A stretch of 64,000 nucleotides of DNA from Segetibacter koreensis DSM 18137 (GTDB taxonomy: Bacteria; Bacteroidota; Bacteroidia; Chitinophagales; Chitinophagaceae): NCBI RefSeq assembly GCF_000374045.1, contig NZ_KB893330.1, positions 25,652-89,651 of the forward strand. Reading direction: 5' to 3'. The notes beneath the pieces are model-generated. The model was given only the letters and a program-made list of their open reading frames with translations. It had not been told where the DNA came from and searched no databases. Each line of letters opens with the position of its first letter. The first letter of the stretch is position 1. The position numbers and the translations under genes were made by a program. Positions 19,230-28,649 of this stretch are shown piece after piece.

Positions 19230-19237
19230 TACTTTTG
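19230..19237 (+). promoter_or_regulatory. -7 promoter element of argS
   Basis: TACTTTTG is an exact match to TAnnTTTG and lies 20 bases before the ATG at 19258. This spacing would give a short leader and means the longer ORF from 19186 would start upstream of its own promoter. No TTG is seen at the -33 position. Confidence 0.5.
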
Positions 19238-19257
19238 CCGCCCAAATCGTTAAAAGA

Positions 19258-21150
19258 ATGAGTGTCGTTTCAAACATAAAATCTGCTGCTTCTAAGGCCA
19301 TTAATGAATTATATCAATTTTCAATAAATGAAAACGAAATAACAGTTAATGCCACCAAACCTGAATTTGAAGGTGAATATACAATTGTATTGTTCGCTTT
19401 TATTAAGCAATTGAAGAAATCGCCAGAATTACTGGGACAGGAGTTGGGAAGATATCTGGTTGAAAATAACAAAGGGTTATTTTCAGGATTTAACGTAATA
19501 AAGGGCTTTTTAAATTTATCAGTCTCCCCCGTCTATTGGACAGGCTTTCTTAAAAATGAATATCAAAATACTTCATTTGGAACATCTGCCAGCACGGGAA
19601 GAAAAGTGATGGTTGAATATTCTTCACCCAATACTAATAAGCCGTTGCATCTGGGGCATTTACGCAATAACTTTTTGGGGTGGAGCATTGCAGAAATTTT
19701 AGAAGCCTCCGGAAACCAGGTGATTAAGACATGTATTGTGAATGACCGGGGAATACATATATGCAAGAGTATGCTGGCATGGCAGAGACATGGTAATGGG
19801 GCAACTCCTGAAAGCACAGGTGAAAAAGGAGACCATTTGGTTGGCGAATACTACGTTCGGTTTGAAGAAGATCTGAAGGCTGAGGCTGCAATTGTTCTCG
19901 ATCAGTTTTTAAGCAGGGAGTTCGAACATTTATCTGAAGAAGAAGAAAGTGCAGTAATGACGTTGCTCGATGCAATGGATCATGCAGTATTGGCACAAAA
20001 CAAAGAAAAATACAATGCATTAAAAAGTGAATTGAATGAGATAGCACGCAGCAACACTCCTATTATGAAAGAAGCAAAGCAAATGTTGCTTAAATGGGAA
20101 CAGGGCGATGCCGAAGTGCTTGAGTTATGGAATAGAATGAATGCCTGGGTTTATGCAGGCTTTGATGAAACCTATAAAAGAATCGGGAGCGATTTTGATA
20201 AAATTTACTATGAAAGTAAAACATACTTATTAGGAAAAGATATAGTAGAAGAAGGCTTACAAAAAGGTATTTTATTTAAAAAAGAAGATGGAAGTGTGTG
20301 GATTGACCTGACAGCAGAAGGATTGGACCAAAAACTTGTTTTACGGAAAGATGGAACTTCAGTTTACATTACCCAGGACCTGGGTCTTGCCCAATTGAAA
20401 TACCAGGAGTATGGTATAAATGAAAGCATTTATGTAGTGGGCGATGAGCAAAATTATCACTTAAAAGTGCTGGAGCTGATTTTGCAAAAGTTGCAGTTCC
20501 CTTATGCAAATGGCATCACTCACTTAAGCTACGGAATGGTAGAGCTGCCTACGGGTAAAATGAAAAGCCGTGAAGGAACAGTCGTAGATGCGGATGATCT
20601 GGTAGATGAGATGATCTCCATTGCTAAAGAGAAAACGGAAGAACTTGGTAAAGTCAAAGATTTTGAAGAAGACGAATTAAAGCAACTACACGATACCATT
20701 GGATTAGGAGCTTTAAAGTTTTTTCTGTTAAGAGTTGACCCTAAAAAACGAATGGTGTTCAATCCGGAAGAAAGTATAGATTTTCACGGTTTTACCGGAC
20801 CTTTTGTTCAATACACGTATGCGCGTATAAAAAGCATTTTACGGAAACAGCAACCAAAAGCAGTTTCTTATGCGGCTAGTCTGCTTCCTATGGAAAAAAA
20901 TATTTTAGTTAGCCTCGAGCAATTTCCGACAATTATACAGGAAGCAGGGAATGATCACGATCCATCAAAAATTGCCATTTTTGTTTTTAATCTTGCAAAA
21001 TCTTTTAATTCATTTTACACAGAACATTCGGTTACCAATGCAGAAACAGAAGAGAAAAAGGAACTTCGTTTGCAGTTAGCGCAACTAACTTCCCAGGTAA
21101 TTGAGACATCTATGAGATTGTTAGGAATCAATGTTCCGCAAAGAATGTAA
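19258..21150 (+). CDS. argS: Arginine--tRNA ligase
   Basis: A 630-residue class I aminoacyl-tRNA synthetase that charges tRNA-Arg in the cytosol. It has an N-terminal Add1-type domain (about 1-115), the HIGH-type motif in PNTNKPLHLGHLRNN, a KMSKS-type motif MKSREGT, and the C-terminal anticodon-binding helical domain (RVDPKKRMVFNPEES, FTGPFVQYTYARI). I chose the ATG at 19258 (MSVVSNIKSAASKAI). The open frame extends back to 19186, but the added 24 residues do not look like family sequence and contain the promoter element. Confidence 0.96.
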   Translation: MSVVSNIKSAASKAINELYQFSINENEITVNATKPEFEGEYTIVLFAFIKQLKKSPELLGQELGRYLVENNKGLFSGFNVIKGFLNLSVSPVYWTGFLKNEYQNTSFGTSASTGRKVMVEYSSPNTNKPLHLGHLRNNFLGWSIAEILEASGNQVIKTCIVNDRGIHICKSMLAWQRHGNGATPESTGEKGDHLVGEYYVRFEEDLKAEAAIVLDQFLSREFEHLSEEEESAVMTLLDAMDHAVLAQNKEKYNALKSELNEIARSNTPIMKEAKQMLLKWEQGDAEVLELWNRMNAWVYAGFDETYKRIGSDFDKIYYESKTYLLGKDIVEEGLQKGILFKKEDGSVWIDLTAEGLDQKLVLRKDGTSVYITQDLGLAQLKYQEYGINESIYVVGDEQNYHLKVLELILQKLQFPYANGITHLSYGMVELPTGKMKSREGTVVDADDLVDEMISIAKEKTEELGKVKDFEEDELKQLHDTIGLGALKFFLLRVDPKKRMVFNPEESIDFHGFTGPFVQYTYARIKSILRKQQPKAVSYAASLLPMEKNILVSLEQFPTIIQEAGNDHDPSKIAIFVFNLAKSFNSFYTEHSVTNAETEEKKELRLQLAQLTSQVIETSMRLLGINVPQRM

Positions 21151-21460
21151 AACTTTGGCGATTTCTGACCTTTAAACCATCATAACCAAGCTGCTTTATG
21201 TATAGAAAATAAATAACTTTACAGAAAGAAAAAATACCGGTTTTAATTAAAACAGATAGTAAAAAACTTTTGAGCAGATACTAAATAATCACTTGTTTAA
21301 GTAAAAAAGTAAACACTTGCTGACAAGGCGAAGAAGTTTTAATGGTATTTTTTTTGAAACACAATCTTTCCGGCAATTGTTTCTTTAACTTACAAAATTT
21401 GAAAAACAATTTTTTAAAAAATTTGTAATAACAACAGTTTCACCTTTTAAATTTTTACAA
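21151..21460. other. 310-base region between argS and catalase genes
   Basis: No gene, hairpin terminator or TAnnTTTG element was recognised. It is AT-rich and probably carries the catalase promoter and leader. Confidence 0.5.
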
Positions 21461-23113
21461 ATGATACCTGAAGAAAACGGTAAACAAAACCAAAACAACG
21501 GTGGTCCATCAACAGGCCAGTCAACGCCGTCTGATATTCTAACAACCCGGCAGGGTCATCCTGTCAGCGATAATCAAAATCTTCGCAGCGTAGGTAATCG
21601 CGGTCCAGCCACTCTAGAGAATTACCAGTTCCTCGAAAAAATGTCTCATTTCGACAGGGAGCGTATTCCTGAGCGGGTGGTACATGCACGCGGTACCGGT
21701 GCACATGGGTATTTTGAAGCATATGGAACCGTAGGAAATGAACCTATATCAAAATATACCAGAGCTAAATTGTTCCAGGAAAAAGGAAAAAGGACTCCAA
21801 CATTCGTTCGATTTTCAACAGTAGGACATGGAATTCATTCTCCCGAGACGCTGAGAGACCCAAGAGGTTTTGCAGTTAAATTTTACACAGAGGATGGCAA
21901 CTGGGATCTTGTCGGTAATAACCTTAAAGTATTTTTTATCCGCGATGCCATTAAGTTTCCTGATCTTATACATTCACAGAAACCTGATCCTGTTACCAAC
22001 ATTCAGAACGCAGAACGCATCTTCGACTTCTTCAGTAACACACCTGAAGCAATGCACATGATCACCTTTTTATATTCACCCTGGGGCATACCTGCCAATT
22101 ATCGGCAAATGCAGGGATCAGGCGTAAATACATATAAATGGGTGAATGCAGATGGCGTTGGTGTTTTAGTAAAATATCACTGGGAACCATTGCAAGGCAT
22201 TAAAAATCTTACCCAGGCACAGGCACAGGAAATACAGGGTAAAAACTTTAACCATGCAACACAAGACCTTTACCAAGCGATTGAAAGAGGCGATTATCCT
22301 CAGTGGGAGTTAAATGTGCAGATCATGGAAGATGGTGAACATCCTGAATTGGATTTTGATCCTTTAGACGACACGAAGATCTGGCCGCAGGACTTGTTCC
22401 CATGGATGCCGGTCGGTAAAATGACACTGAACAGAAATCCGGTAAACTTCTTTGCAGAAGTAGAACAATCAGCCTTTGGTACGGGCGTGTTGGTTGACGG
22501 TTTAGATTTTTCTGATGACAAAATGTTGCAGGGGCGTACCTTCTCTTATTCAGATACACAACGTTACAGAGTAGGTGCAAATTACCTTCAATTACCCATC
22601 AATGCGCCAGTAAAAAAGGCTGCAACAAACCAAAGAGATGGTCAAATGGCTTATTACCAGGATATTGTCCCTGGCTTAAATCCGCATGTAAACTACGAAC
22701 CATCGAACTTAGGCGGGTTAAAAGAATCTCCTAAGACCGGTAAAGATCATACACCTTTTTATTCAGCTAATCTTGTTCGTCAAAAAATTGACAGAGTTAA
22801 CCCTTTTAAACAAGCTGGAGAAAGATACAGAGCATTTGAGAATTGGGAAAGAGAAGAGCTTATTTCAAATCTTGGAAGCGCTCTTGCAACTTGTGCACAG
22901 GTGATCCAGGATAAAATGATCGACATGTTGACACAGTGCGATGCCGAATATGGGCAAAGAGTAGCTGATGGTATAAAGAAAGCCAAAGAATTGATAATGA
23001 AAGAAAAAGAGATGATGAAGGAAAACGGCCACGCCGCGGCAGGAAGCAATGCACAGAAAGAAGAAGCAGTTAAACAAGCTGAAGAAATATCTACCGAAGC
23101 AAGGCCCTATTAG
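21461..23113 (+). CDS. Haem catalase
   Basis: A 550-residue monofunctional catalase that breaks hydrogen peroxide into water and oxygen. The catalytic His is in [19 protein letters not shown], the distal Asn is in [20 protein letters not shown], and the haem-ligand Tyr is in [17 protein letters not shown]. The N-terminal 40 residues are polar and variable. A C-terminal helical tail of about 45 residues is rich in Lys, Glu and Met ([20 protein letters not shown]), which makes it slightly longer than typical small-subunit catalases. No signal peptide is present, so it is cytosolic. No OxyR gene is adjacent. It ends at a strong terminator facing the Nudix operon. Confidence 0.97.
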   Translation: MIPEENGKQNQNNGGPSTGQSTPSDILTTRQGHPVSDNQNLRSVGNRGPATLENYQFLEKMSHFDRERIPERVVHARGTGAHGYFEAYGTVGNEPISKYTRAKLFQEKGKRTPTFVRFSTVGHGIHSPETLRDPRGFAVKFYTEDGNWDLVGNNLKVFFIRDAIKFPDLIHSQKPDPVTNIQNAERIFDFFSNTPEAMHMITFLYSPWGIPANYRQMQGSGVNTYKWVNADGVGVLVKYHWEPLQGIKNLTQAQAQEIQGKNFNHATQDLYQAIERGDYPQWELNVQIMEDGEHPELDFDPLDDTKIWPQDLFPWMPVGKMTLNRNPVNFFAEVEQSAFGTGVLVDGLDFSDDKMLQGRTFSYSDTQRYRVGANYLQLPINAPVKKAATNQRDGQMAYYQDIVPGLNPHVNYEPSNLGGLKESPKTGKDHTPFYSANLVRQKIDRVNPFKQAGERYRAFENWEREELISNLGSALATCAQVIQDKMIDMLTQCDAEYGQRVADGIKKAKELIMKEKEMMKENGHAAAGSNAQKEEAVKQAEEISTEARPY

Positions 23114-23139
23114 TGGAGCAAACCTTTCTTGATCAATAA

Positions 23140-23179
23140 AAATAAAACAGCCTGGAAAATGATTTCCGGGCTGTTTTAT
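23140..23179. terminator. Bidirectional terminator, catalase / Nudix operon
   Basis: AATAAAACAGCCTGGAAA (23140-23157) pairs with TTTCCGGGCTGTTTTATT (23162-23179), one mismatch, between convergent genes. Confidence 0.85.
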
Positions 23180-23265
23180 TAAAATCGTTTTTAATAGTTT
23201 TTATATTGCTTTTACAAATCTTGTTCTTCCAATTTACAAAAGCAAGAAAAAATTTTCTTTGACCT

Positions 23266-23847
23266 TTAGCTAAGCTGAAGTTTCTTCAATCTTGCTAATG
23301 CATAAAAAATATTGGTTACATGCATAGACTGAATGAACTTGTTTTCAGAAAGCATCTGCTTAAATTCTTCGAAGCTTACAATTAAAATGTCAATTTCCTC
23401 ATTAGCATCTAACTGCTGGCTTTGAACCTTTTCACCGCCTAACAATAAAAACATGTGTAAGGTATTGCTGTTGGTAGATGGATTTGCAGATGATCGTCCA
23501 AGGTATTCTGCAGTTTCAAAGCTGTAGCCCGTTTCTTCCAAAAATTCTCTCCTGATAGCTTCTTCAAAATTTTTATCAGTTTTATCTACACATCCTCCGG
23601 GTAATTCAAGGCACACCTCTCCTAATGCATGCCTGTATTGCCTCACTAGTATCACTTTCTCGTCTTTTGTCAGTGCTAAACCGGTTACCCAATCAGGGTA
23701 TTCCATTACATAGTATGGATCAACAATTTTCCCGTCGGGTCTTATGCACCTGTCTTTTCTTGCATACAACCACGTATCTCTAAAAATATATTCCGAAGAA
23801 ATTGTTTCCCACTTCATCCCTGTATTTTCTTTTTTCATTACTACCAA
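23266..23847 (-). CDS. Nudix hydrolase (ADP-ribose pyrophosphatase type)
   Basis: A 193-residue hydrolase of nucleoside diphosphate derivatives. The Nudix core REFLEETGY is complete, so the metal-binding Glu residues are kept. The upstream Glu of the GX5E part is replaced by Lys (GGCVDKTDKNFEEAIR). Surrounding motifs (VRQYRHALGEVCLELPGGC) resemble ADP-sugar pyrophosphatases. The gene overlaps the end of the YfiT gene by 7 bases. An alternative start at Met4 (23838) would remove the overlap. It is the last gene of a four-gene minus-strand operon. Confidence 0.9.
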   Translation of the reverse strand: MVVMKKENTGMKWETISSEYIFRDTWLYARKDRCIRPDGKIVDPYYVMEYPDWVTGLALTKDEKVILVRQYRHALGEVCLELPGGCVDKTDKNFEEAIRREFLEETGYSFETAEYLGRSSANPSTNSNTLHMFLLLGGEKVQSQQLDANEEIDILIVSFEEFKQMLSENKFIQSMHVTNIFYALARLKKLQLS

Positions 23848-24380
23848 CCTTCCTGTTCTTTAAGCCGCGTAATGTGTGCGACATGATGTCTCCCATGCCA
23901 TGCATACATGCCCAACAAATCCCATAGTGACAATTGCTTCTGCTGCCCCGGATGATAAACAGTTCTATCAAAAAATTTCTGTTCGGTAATATTTTCGATA
24001 GCAGCATACCAACGACGGTGCAAAGCATGCAACAGGGTCGTTGACACGTTTACAGGAACGGAAAACACGTCTGTACAATTTGCCCACTCCTTTTCTTCGT
24101 ACGTTTTAATAGTGGGATTATCTTCGGTGAGCGCAAGTTTAAAACGAATGTATGCATTCATGTGGCTGTCAGCAATGTGATGCGTCAATTGCTTCACTGT
24201 CCATCCACCTTCACGGTAAGGAGTATCCAATTGATGTTCATCCAGATTTTGAATAGCAAACTCAAGATCAGTGGGAAGAAACTTAATATCTGTTAACCAT
24301 TTTTCTTTTAAGTTACCAGAAAAAGGTTGAGGCTCAAATTTTCCAATTGGATAACGAACGTTGTCATTAGCTTCAGACAT
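23841..24380 (-). CDS. YfiT-type bacillithiol-transferase-like protein (DinB superfamily)
   Basis: A 179-residue four-helix-bundle metalloprotein. Family marks: YPIGKFEPQPF near the start, the first metal His in GGWTVKQLTHHIADSHMNAY, and the last pair in MYAWHGRHHVAHI, giving a three-His site. YfiT/BstA relatives transfer low-molecular-weight thiols such as bacillithiol, or act as metal-dependent hydrolases. Whether this organism makes bacillithiol cannot be seen in the window. It starts 2 bases after the FKBP stop and overlaps the Nudix gene, so the genes are tightly coupled. Confidence 0.9.
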   Translation of the reverse strand: MSEANDNVRYPIGKFEPQPFSGNLKEKWLTDIKFLPTDLEFAIQNLDEHQLDTPYREGGWTVKQLTHHIADSHMNAYIRFKLALTEDNPTIKTYEEKEWANCTDVFSVPVNVSTTLLHALHRRWYAAIENITEQKFFDRTVYHPGQQKQLSLWDLLGMYAWHGRHHVAHITRLKEQEGW

Positions 24381-24382
24381 AA

Positions 24383-25111
24383 TTACTGTTTCGGTTTATT
24401 ACTGCCAATTCCAAGCAACTCTACTTCAAACACGAGCGTAGATCCCCCGGGTATTTCCTGTCCTGCACCGTAGTCGCCGTAGCCAATAGACGATGGAATA
24501 TACAATTTCCATTTACTGCCTACAGGCATCATAGTCAATGCTTCTGTCCAACCAGGAATTACACCTGAAACGGGAATACTAAGAGGCTCACCGCGTTTGT
24601 AAGAGTTATCAAATTCTTTTCCGCTAAGCAATGATCCTATGTAGTGAGCAGTAACAGTATCTTCTTTTTTAGGAACCGGACCGGTACCCTTCACCAAAAT
24701 TTCGTACTGAAGTCCACTCGGAGTTTCAACAACTTCTTTGCGTGCTTTATTTTTCACCAAAAACTCCCTGCCCTTTTCTTTTTCTACTTCAGCAACCTTT
24801 TTCGCTTTGGTTTCAGCTAATTTGCCCATTATCTGGTTAGCCTGGTCCATATTCATCAATGTTGGCTGATCTTTTATTGTCTGGTCTATTGCCTTATTCA
24901 ACATAGAATAGTTCAGCGTTTTTATCCCCTGGCTTTTCATATACTGACCGAGGGATATGCCAAAAGCATAACTTACACTGTCTGTATTACTTTTAAGTGC
25001 AGCTCCGGTAGTCGCAGTTTTGGTTTTTGTTACCGTTTTGCCTGTTTTTGTTTGTGCATGCAACGTTACAGTCAGCATCAGAACTGATGGCATTAAAAAA
25101 AGTCTTTTCAT
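24383..25111 (-). CDS. FKBP-type peptidyl-prolyl cis-trans isomerase, exported
   Basis: A 242-residue periplasmic or envelope foldase. It has a signal peptide (MKRLFLMPSVLMLTVTLHAQ), an N-terminal dimerisation region at about 45-115 (SYAFGISLGQYMKSQGIKTL), and an FKBP domain at about 130-235 (FDNSYKRGEPLSIPVSGVIPG, KWKLYIPSSIGYGDYGAG). This is the FkpA/Mip plan. The open frame reaches back to 25195, but that overlaps the ABC gene and lacks a signal at its N-terminus, so I start at 25111. It lies 34 bases after the ABC ATPase stop. Confidence 0.92.
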   Translation of the reverse strand: MKRLFLMPSVLMLTVTLHAQTKTGKTVTKTKTATTGAALKSNTDSVSYAFGISLGQYMKSQGIKTLNYSMLNKAIDQTIKDQPTLMNMDQANQIMGKLAETKAKKVAEVEKEKGREFLVKNKARKEVVETPSGLQYEILVKGTGPVPKKEDTVTAHYIGSLLSGKEFDNSYKRGEPLSIPVSGVIPGWTEALTMMPVGSKWKLYIPSSIGYGDYGAGQEIPGGSTLVFEVELLGIGSNKPKQ

Positions 25112-25145
25112 AAATCGTATAAATGGTAATTTGTTTGCAATGTAG

Positions 25146-25904
25146 TTATTCTTCGCGAAGGGATTTACCTGTAAGATGAATGAAAACATCTTCAAGTGTT
25201 GCCGCCTTTACTTCTTTTTTTCTTTCAAAACCGGTAGAAACAAGGTCATCAATAAGTTTATCAGGATTGTCAATGGCAATAATTTTACCACTATCAATCA
25301 CCGCTACCCTGTCACAAAGCACTTCAGCCTCATCCATGTAGTGCGTGGTTATTATAACAGTTGTGCCTTTTTTCCTTATATCAGTTATCAAATCCCACAA
25401 ATTTCTTCTTGCCTGTGGATCAAGACCTGTGGTAGGCTCGTCTAAAAAGATAATTTTAGGCTGATTGATAAGCGTGGTTGCAATGGAAAAGCGTTGTTTT
25501 TGTCCACCGCTAAGCTCTTTATATTTTGCCTTTGCCTTATCTTTTAAATTTACAAGATTCAAAAATTCCGTTACATCAACTTTTTGGTTGTACAAGCCGC
25601 TAAACAGCTTAATCAGTTCGGTAAGATTTAGCCCGGGATAATACCCCGAAGTTTGTAATTGTACTCCTATTATCTTTTTTATTTCATTTGGCTCCAAATC
25701 AAGGTCCATTCCATCTACAAATACTTTTCCGTCGGTTTTCTCTCTAAGGGTTTCAATAATTTCAAGTGTTGTACTTTTTCCTGCTCCATTAGGTCCAAGC
25801 AAGCCAAAAATCTCACCTTCATTTACACTAAAGCTAATGCCTTTTACCGCCGTAAAATCTCCATATTTTTTTACCAGGTTTTGAACCTCAATTATTTTTT
25901 TCAT
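25146..25904 (-). CDS. ABC transporter ATP-binding protein (ABC-2/CcmA type)
   Basis: A 252-residue ATPase. Walker A is GPNGAGKST, the Q-loop region is VQLQTSGYYPGLNLTELIKL, the signature is ELSGGQKQRFS, Walker B is IIFLDEPTTGLDP, and the H-loop is TTHYMDEAEVLCDRVAVID. The C-terminal stretch (TLEDVFIHLTGKSLREE) is typical of drug- and polysaccharide-export ATPases that pair with an ABC-2 permease. No permease is encoded on either side: the next gene down is a foldase and the next up is divergent. The partner must be elsewhere. Confidence 0.92.
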   Translation of the reverse strand: MKKIIEVQNLVKKYGDFTAVKGISFSVNEGEIFGLLGPNGAGKSTTLEIIETLREKTDGKVFVDGMDLDLEPNEIKKIIGVQLQTSGYYPGLNLTELIKLFSGLYNQKVDVTEFLNLVNLKDKAKAKYKELSGGQKQRFSIATTLINQPKIIFLDEPTTGLDPQARRNLWDLITDIRKKGTTVIITTHYMDEAEVLCDRVAVIDSGKIIAIDNPDKLIDDLVSTGFERKKEVKAATLEDVFIHLTGKSLREE

Positions 25905-26123
25905 TTGATTTTGTACCTCACTTTATTAATAGCGAGATTTAACCTTCAGCCTTTTTTCACTACAATGATATTTTTTTCCAGAAAACCAGGAATGCAAATA
26001 TCACTAAGTATTACTTATTAAAGATTTAAAGTTATAGTTCCATCTCTTTTTAAGAAAAAGTTTTTTTATTTGACTAGTAAGTTGCAGGTTCAATAAGTAT
26101 CTTTCGTTACAATCTGTAACATT

Positions 26124-27629
26124 ATGAAACACATTTTGCTTTTTGGTGCAGGCAAATCTGCTACTTATCTGATAGAATATTTAAAAGAGTTTTCTACGAC
26201 TTTTCAATATAATGTTACTGTCGCCGATGAAAATTTTGAAAGTGTACGGTCAAAAGTTGGTGAACATCCTTTTGTAAAAGCCGCAGAGGCCAATGCAGAA
26301 AATGAAACTGAAAGAAAAAATCTAATTCAAGAGGCGGATGTAGTTATATCGTTACTTCCTCCTTCGCTGCATTATCTTGTAGCGATTGACTGTATAAACT
26401 ATCGTAAACATCTTTTAACTGCTTCCTATACAGACGAAAAAATACTTGCGCTAAAGCCTCAGATCGAATCAGCAAAATTGTTGTTTTTATGCGAAATGGG
26501 TTTAGATCCTGGTATCGACCATATGAGTGCAATGAAGCTGATAAATACAATAAAAGCGCTGGGTGGGAAAATAATATCTTTTAAATCGCATTGCGGTGGA
26601 TTAGTAGCGCCGGAGAGTGATGATAATCCCTGGCATTATAAAATCAGCTGGAACCCGAGGAATATAATTCTTGCTGGAAAAGCAGGTGCCGTATTTAAAG
26701 AAAACGGTGAAATAAAACATGTTCCATACGAAGAACTATTTACAAATAAAAACACGGTAGTTGTAGATAAAGAAATAGTTCTTTCATATTATCCTAACCG
26801 CGACTCTCTTGCTTATGTTCCTATATATAATTTAGAAAATACCAATACATTTATCAGAACTACTTTACGACATCCCGATTTCTGTTTCGGATGGAAAAAT
26901 CTGATTGACCTCAAGCTGACAGATGATACAATTGAGTACAATACAAACAACATGTCGATAGCTGATTTTTTTAAAGCGCACTTTGACAAATTTGGATTTA
27001 ACGAATGGTTAAATGAAATGCTGACAACAAGGCTTTCTAATGCAAAAGATATAATGGAAAATCTTGTTCAGCTGATAGAAACAGAAAAAGAATCGCAAAA
27101 AGCCCCGGAAAATGAAGAAGATGAGACGATTATGCTGGTAAATGAAAATGGTGAATTAAATACTTTTGAAGTAGAAGATGTAAAAGAACAGGCAGCAGCA
27201 AGTCTTGCAGTTAAAATGCATGAGGCAAGTCTTATTCTTAAACAACTTTTCTTTTTAGGTCTTGACAGCAACGAGATGATAAACCAGGGAAATTGTACTG
27301 CCGCAGAAGTTCTTCAGTTTATTGTTGAAAAAAAACTTGCATTAAAAGAAAAAGATAAGGATATGATAGTAATGGTGCACGAGATAGAATATGAAAGAAA
27401 CGGGAGTCGTAACAAAGTAAGGAGTAGCCTGATAGTTAAGGGAGAAGATGGTATGCATACTGCTATGGCTAAAACTGTTGGTCTTCCTCTTGGTATTGCC
27501 GCAAAACTTGTTCTTGACGGCAGTTTAACTGAAACCGGTCTTCATATTCCTGTTCTCCCCTCTATTTACATTCCTGTTTTAGACGAACTTGCAAAACACG
27601 GCATTGAGTTTACAATTAAATTTGAATGA
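26124..27629 (+). CDS. Saccharopine dehydrogenase family protein (saccharopine reductase/LysDH type)
   Basis: A 501-residue NAD(P)-dependent enzyme. The N-terminal Rossmann fold is plain (HILLFGAGKSATYLIEYL), followed by VVISLLPPSLHYLVAIDCI. The catalytic C-terminal domain includes EMGLDPGIDHMSAMKLI and SHCGGLVAPESDDNPWHYK, typical of glutamate-forming saccharopine dehydrogenases and lysine dehydrogenases of lysine catabolism. An acidic stretch at about 310-360 (TEKESQKAPENEEDETIMLV) looks inserted and makes the protein longer than the relatives I know of, about 445 residues. An inverted repeat GTTAC/GTAAC lies 5-20 bases before the ATG. It is monocistronic. Confidence 0.85.
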   Translation: MKHILLFGAGKSATYLIEYLKEFSTTFQYNVTVADENFESVRSKVGEHPFVKAAEANAENETERKNLIQEADVVISLLPPSLHYLVAIDCINYRKHLLTASYTDEKILALKPQIESAKLLFLCEMGLDPGIDHMSAMKLINTIKALGGKIISFKSHCGGLVAPESDDNPWHYKISWNPRNIILAGKAGAVFKENGEIKHVPYEELFTNKNTVVVDKEIVLSYYPNRDSLAYVPIYNLENTNTFIRTTLRHPDFCFGWKNLIDLKLTDDTIEYNTNNMSIADFFKAHFDKFGFNEWLNEMLTTRLSNAKDIMENLVQLIETEKESQKAPENEEDETIMLVNENGELNTFEVEDVKEQAAASLAVKMHEASLILKQLFFLGLDSNEMINQGNCTAAEVLQFIVEKKLALKEKDKDMIVMVHEIEYERNGSRNKVRSSLIVKGEDGMHTAMAKTVGLPLGIAAKLVLDGSLTETGLHIPVLPSIYIPVLDELAKHGIEFTIKFE

Positions 27630-27718
27630 AAGAAATGCTTTTCATTACACTTTTATATTGCGTTATAAGACTCTCCTACCCTTTTTTCATTCATCTAAAA
27701 TAAAACTGAAAAAACTGT

Positions 27719-28411
27719 TTAGGTAAATTCACTTAATATTCTTTTCAACTCCTTCACTCCTTCTGTGGCGGGTTTTTCAATAACAGTTACATTGCTTATC
27801 GAACGTGTGTAAGGAATATTTTTATCGATTATAAATTTAGGAATATTCGCAGGAGCGTAATTTACCAGGCCGGCAGCAGGATAAACTAACAATGAAGTGC
27901 CGATAACTACAAATATTTCCGCTGTACTCATTACCTCTAACGCATCTTCTATTTTAGGTACCAGCTCATCAAACCAAACTATATGAGGCCGTAACTGGCC
28001 TGCATCTTCAGCAAGGTCTCCTATATTGATGTCGCCCCTTATGTCGTAAATAAGGTTTGAATTTGTTACACTACGCATTTTAAAGATTTCGCCATGCAGG
28101 TGTATTATATTGCTGCTTCCGCCTCTTTCGTGAAGGTCATCTATGTTTTGAGTGATTACGGTAACATCAAAATCTTTTTCAAGCTCTGCAAGACCAGTAT
28201 GTGCTTCATTTGGCTTAGCCGCAGCTACATCTTTTCGACGCATATTATAGAAATCGAGCACCAGCTCAGGATTTTTTTCAAATCCCGTTGGGGTAGCCAC
28301 TTCATATACATTGTATCCTTCCCACAATCCGTCTGTATCTCTAAAAGTTTTAAGGCCGCTTTCTGCGCTTATTCCCGCGCCGGTCAACACTACTAACTTC
28401 TTTTTCCTCAT
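27719..28411 (-). CDS. cobB: Sir2-family NAD-dependent deacylase, lacking zinc cysteines
   Basis: A 230-residue sirtuin that removes acyl groups from lysines using NAD. It has LTGAGISAESGLKTFRDTDG, TQNIDDLHERGG and the catalytic His in HLHGEIF. Tyr55 and Arg58 (FYNMRR) form the YxxR pair that marks class III (SIRT5/CobB-like) enzymes preferring succinyl or malonyl groups. The protein has no cysteine at all, so the usual four-Cys zinc ribbon is absent. The segment where it belongs reads MRSVTNSNLIYDIRGDINIG. The catalytic residues are kept, so activity is likely (inference). Confidence 0.9.
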   Translation of the reverse strand: MRKKKLVVLTGAGISAESGLKTFRDTDGLWEGYNVYEVATPTGFEKNPELVLDFYNMRRKDVAAAKPNEAHTGLAELEKDFDVTVITQNIDDLHERGGSSNIIHLHGEIFKMRSVTNSNLIYDIRGDINIGDLAEDAGQLRPHIVWFDELVPKIEDALEVMSTAEIFVVIGTSLLVYPAAGLVNYAPANIPKFIIDKNIPYTRSISNVTVIEKPATEGVKELKRILSEFT

Positions 28412-28649
28412 TGTTCATTATTTTCAGATCTTCAAAATTCGTATTTTTTTATTGATAGCTGCAGGAACAGAACGTATATTATCACTAATCATTAAGATAG
28501 TGGTAAGATTTTTATGAACCAAAGTGTAGGAATACTATGAGACATTGTTGCGACGCAGTACATTCATCTTTTAGTTCCCTGATTTAACTTTTTCAAATAA
28601 TACGTGGAGATCATTGTAAAGTAGGTTAACACAAAATAGAAACAGTACT

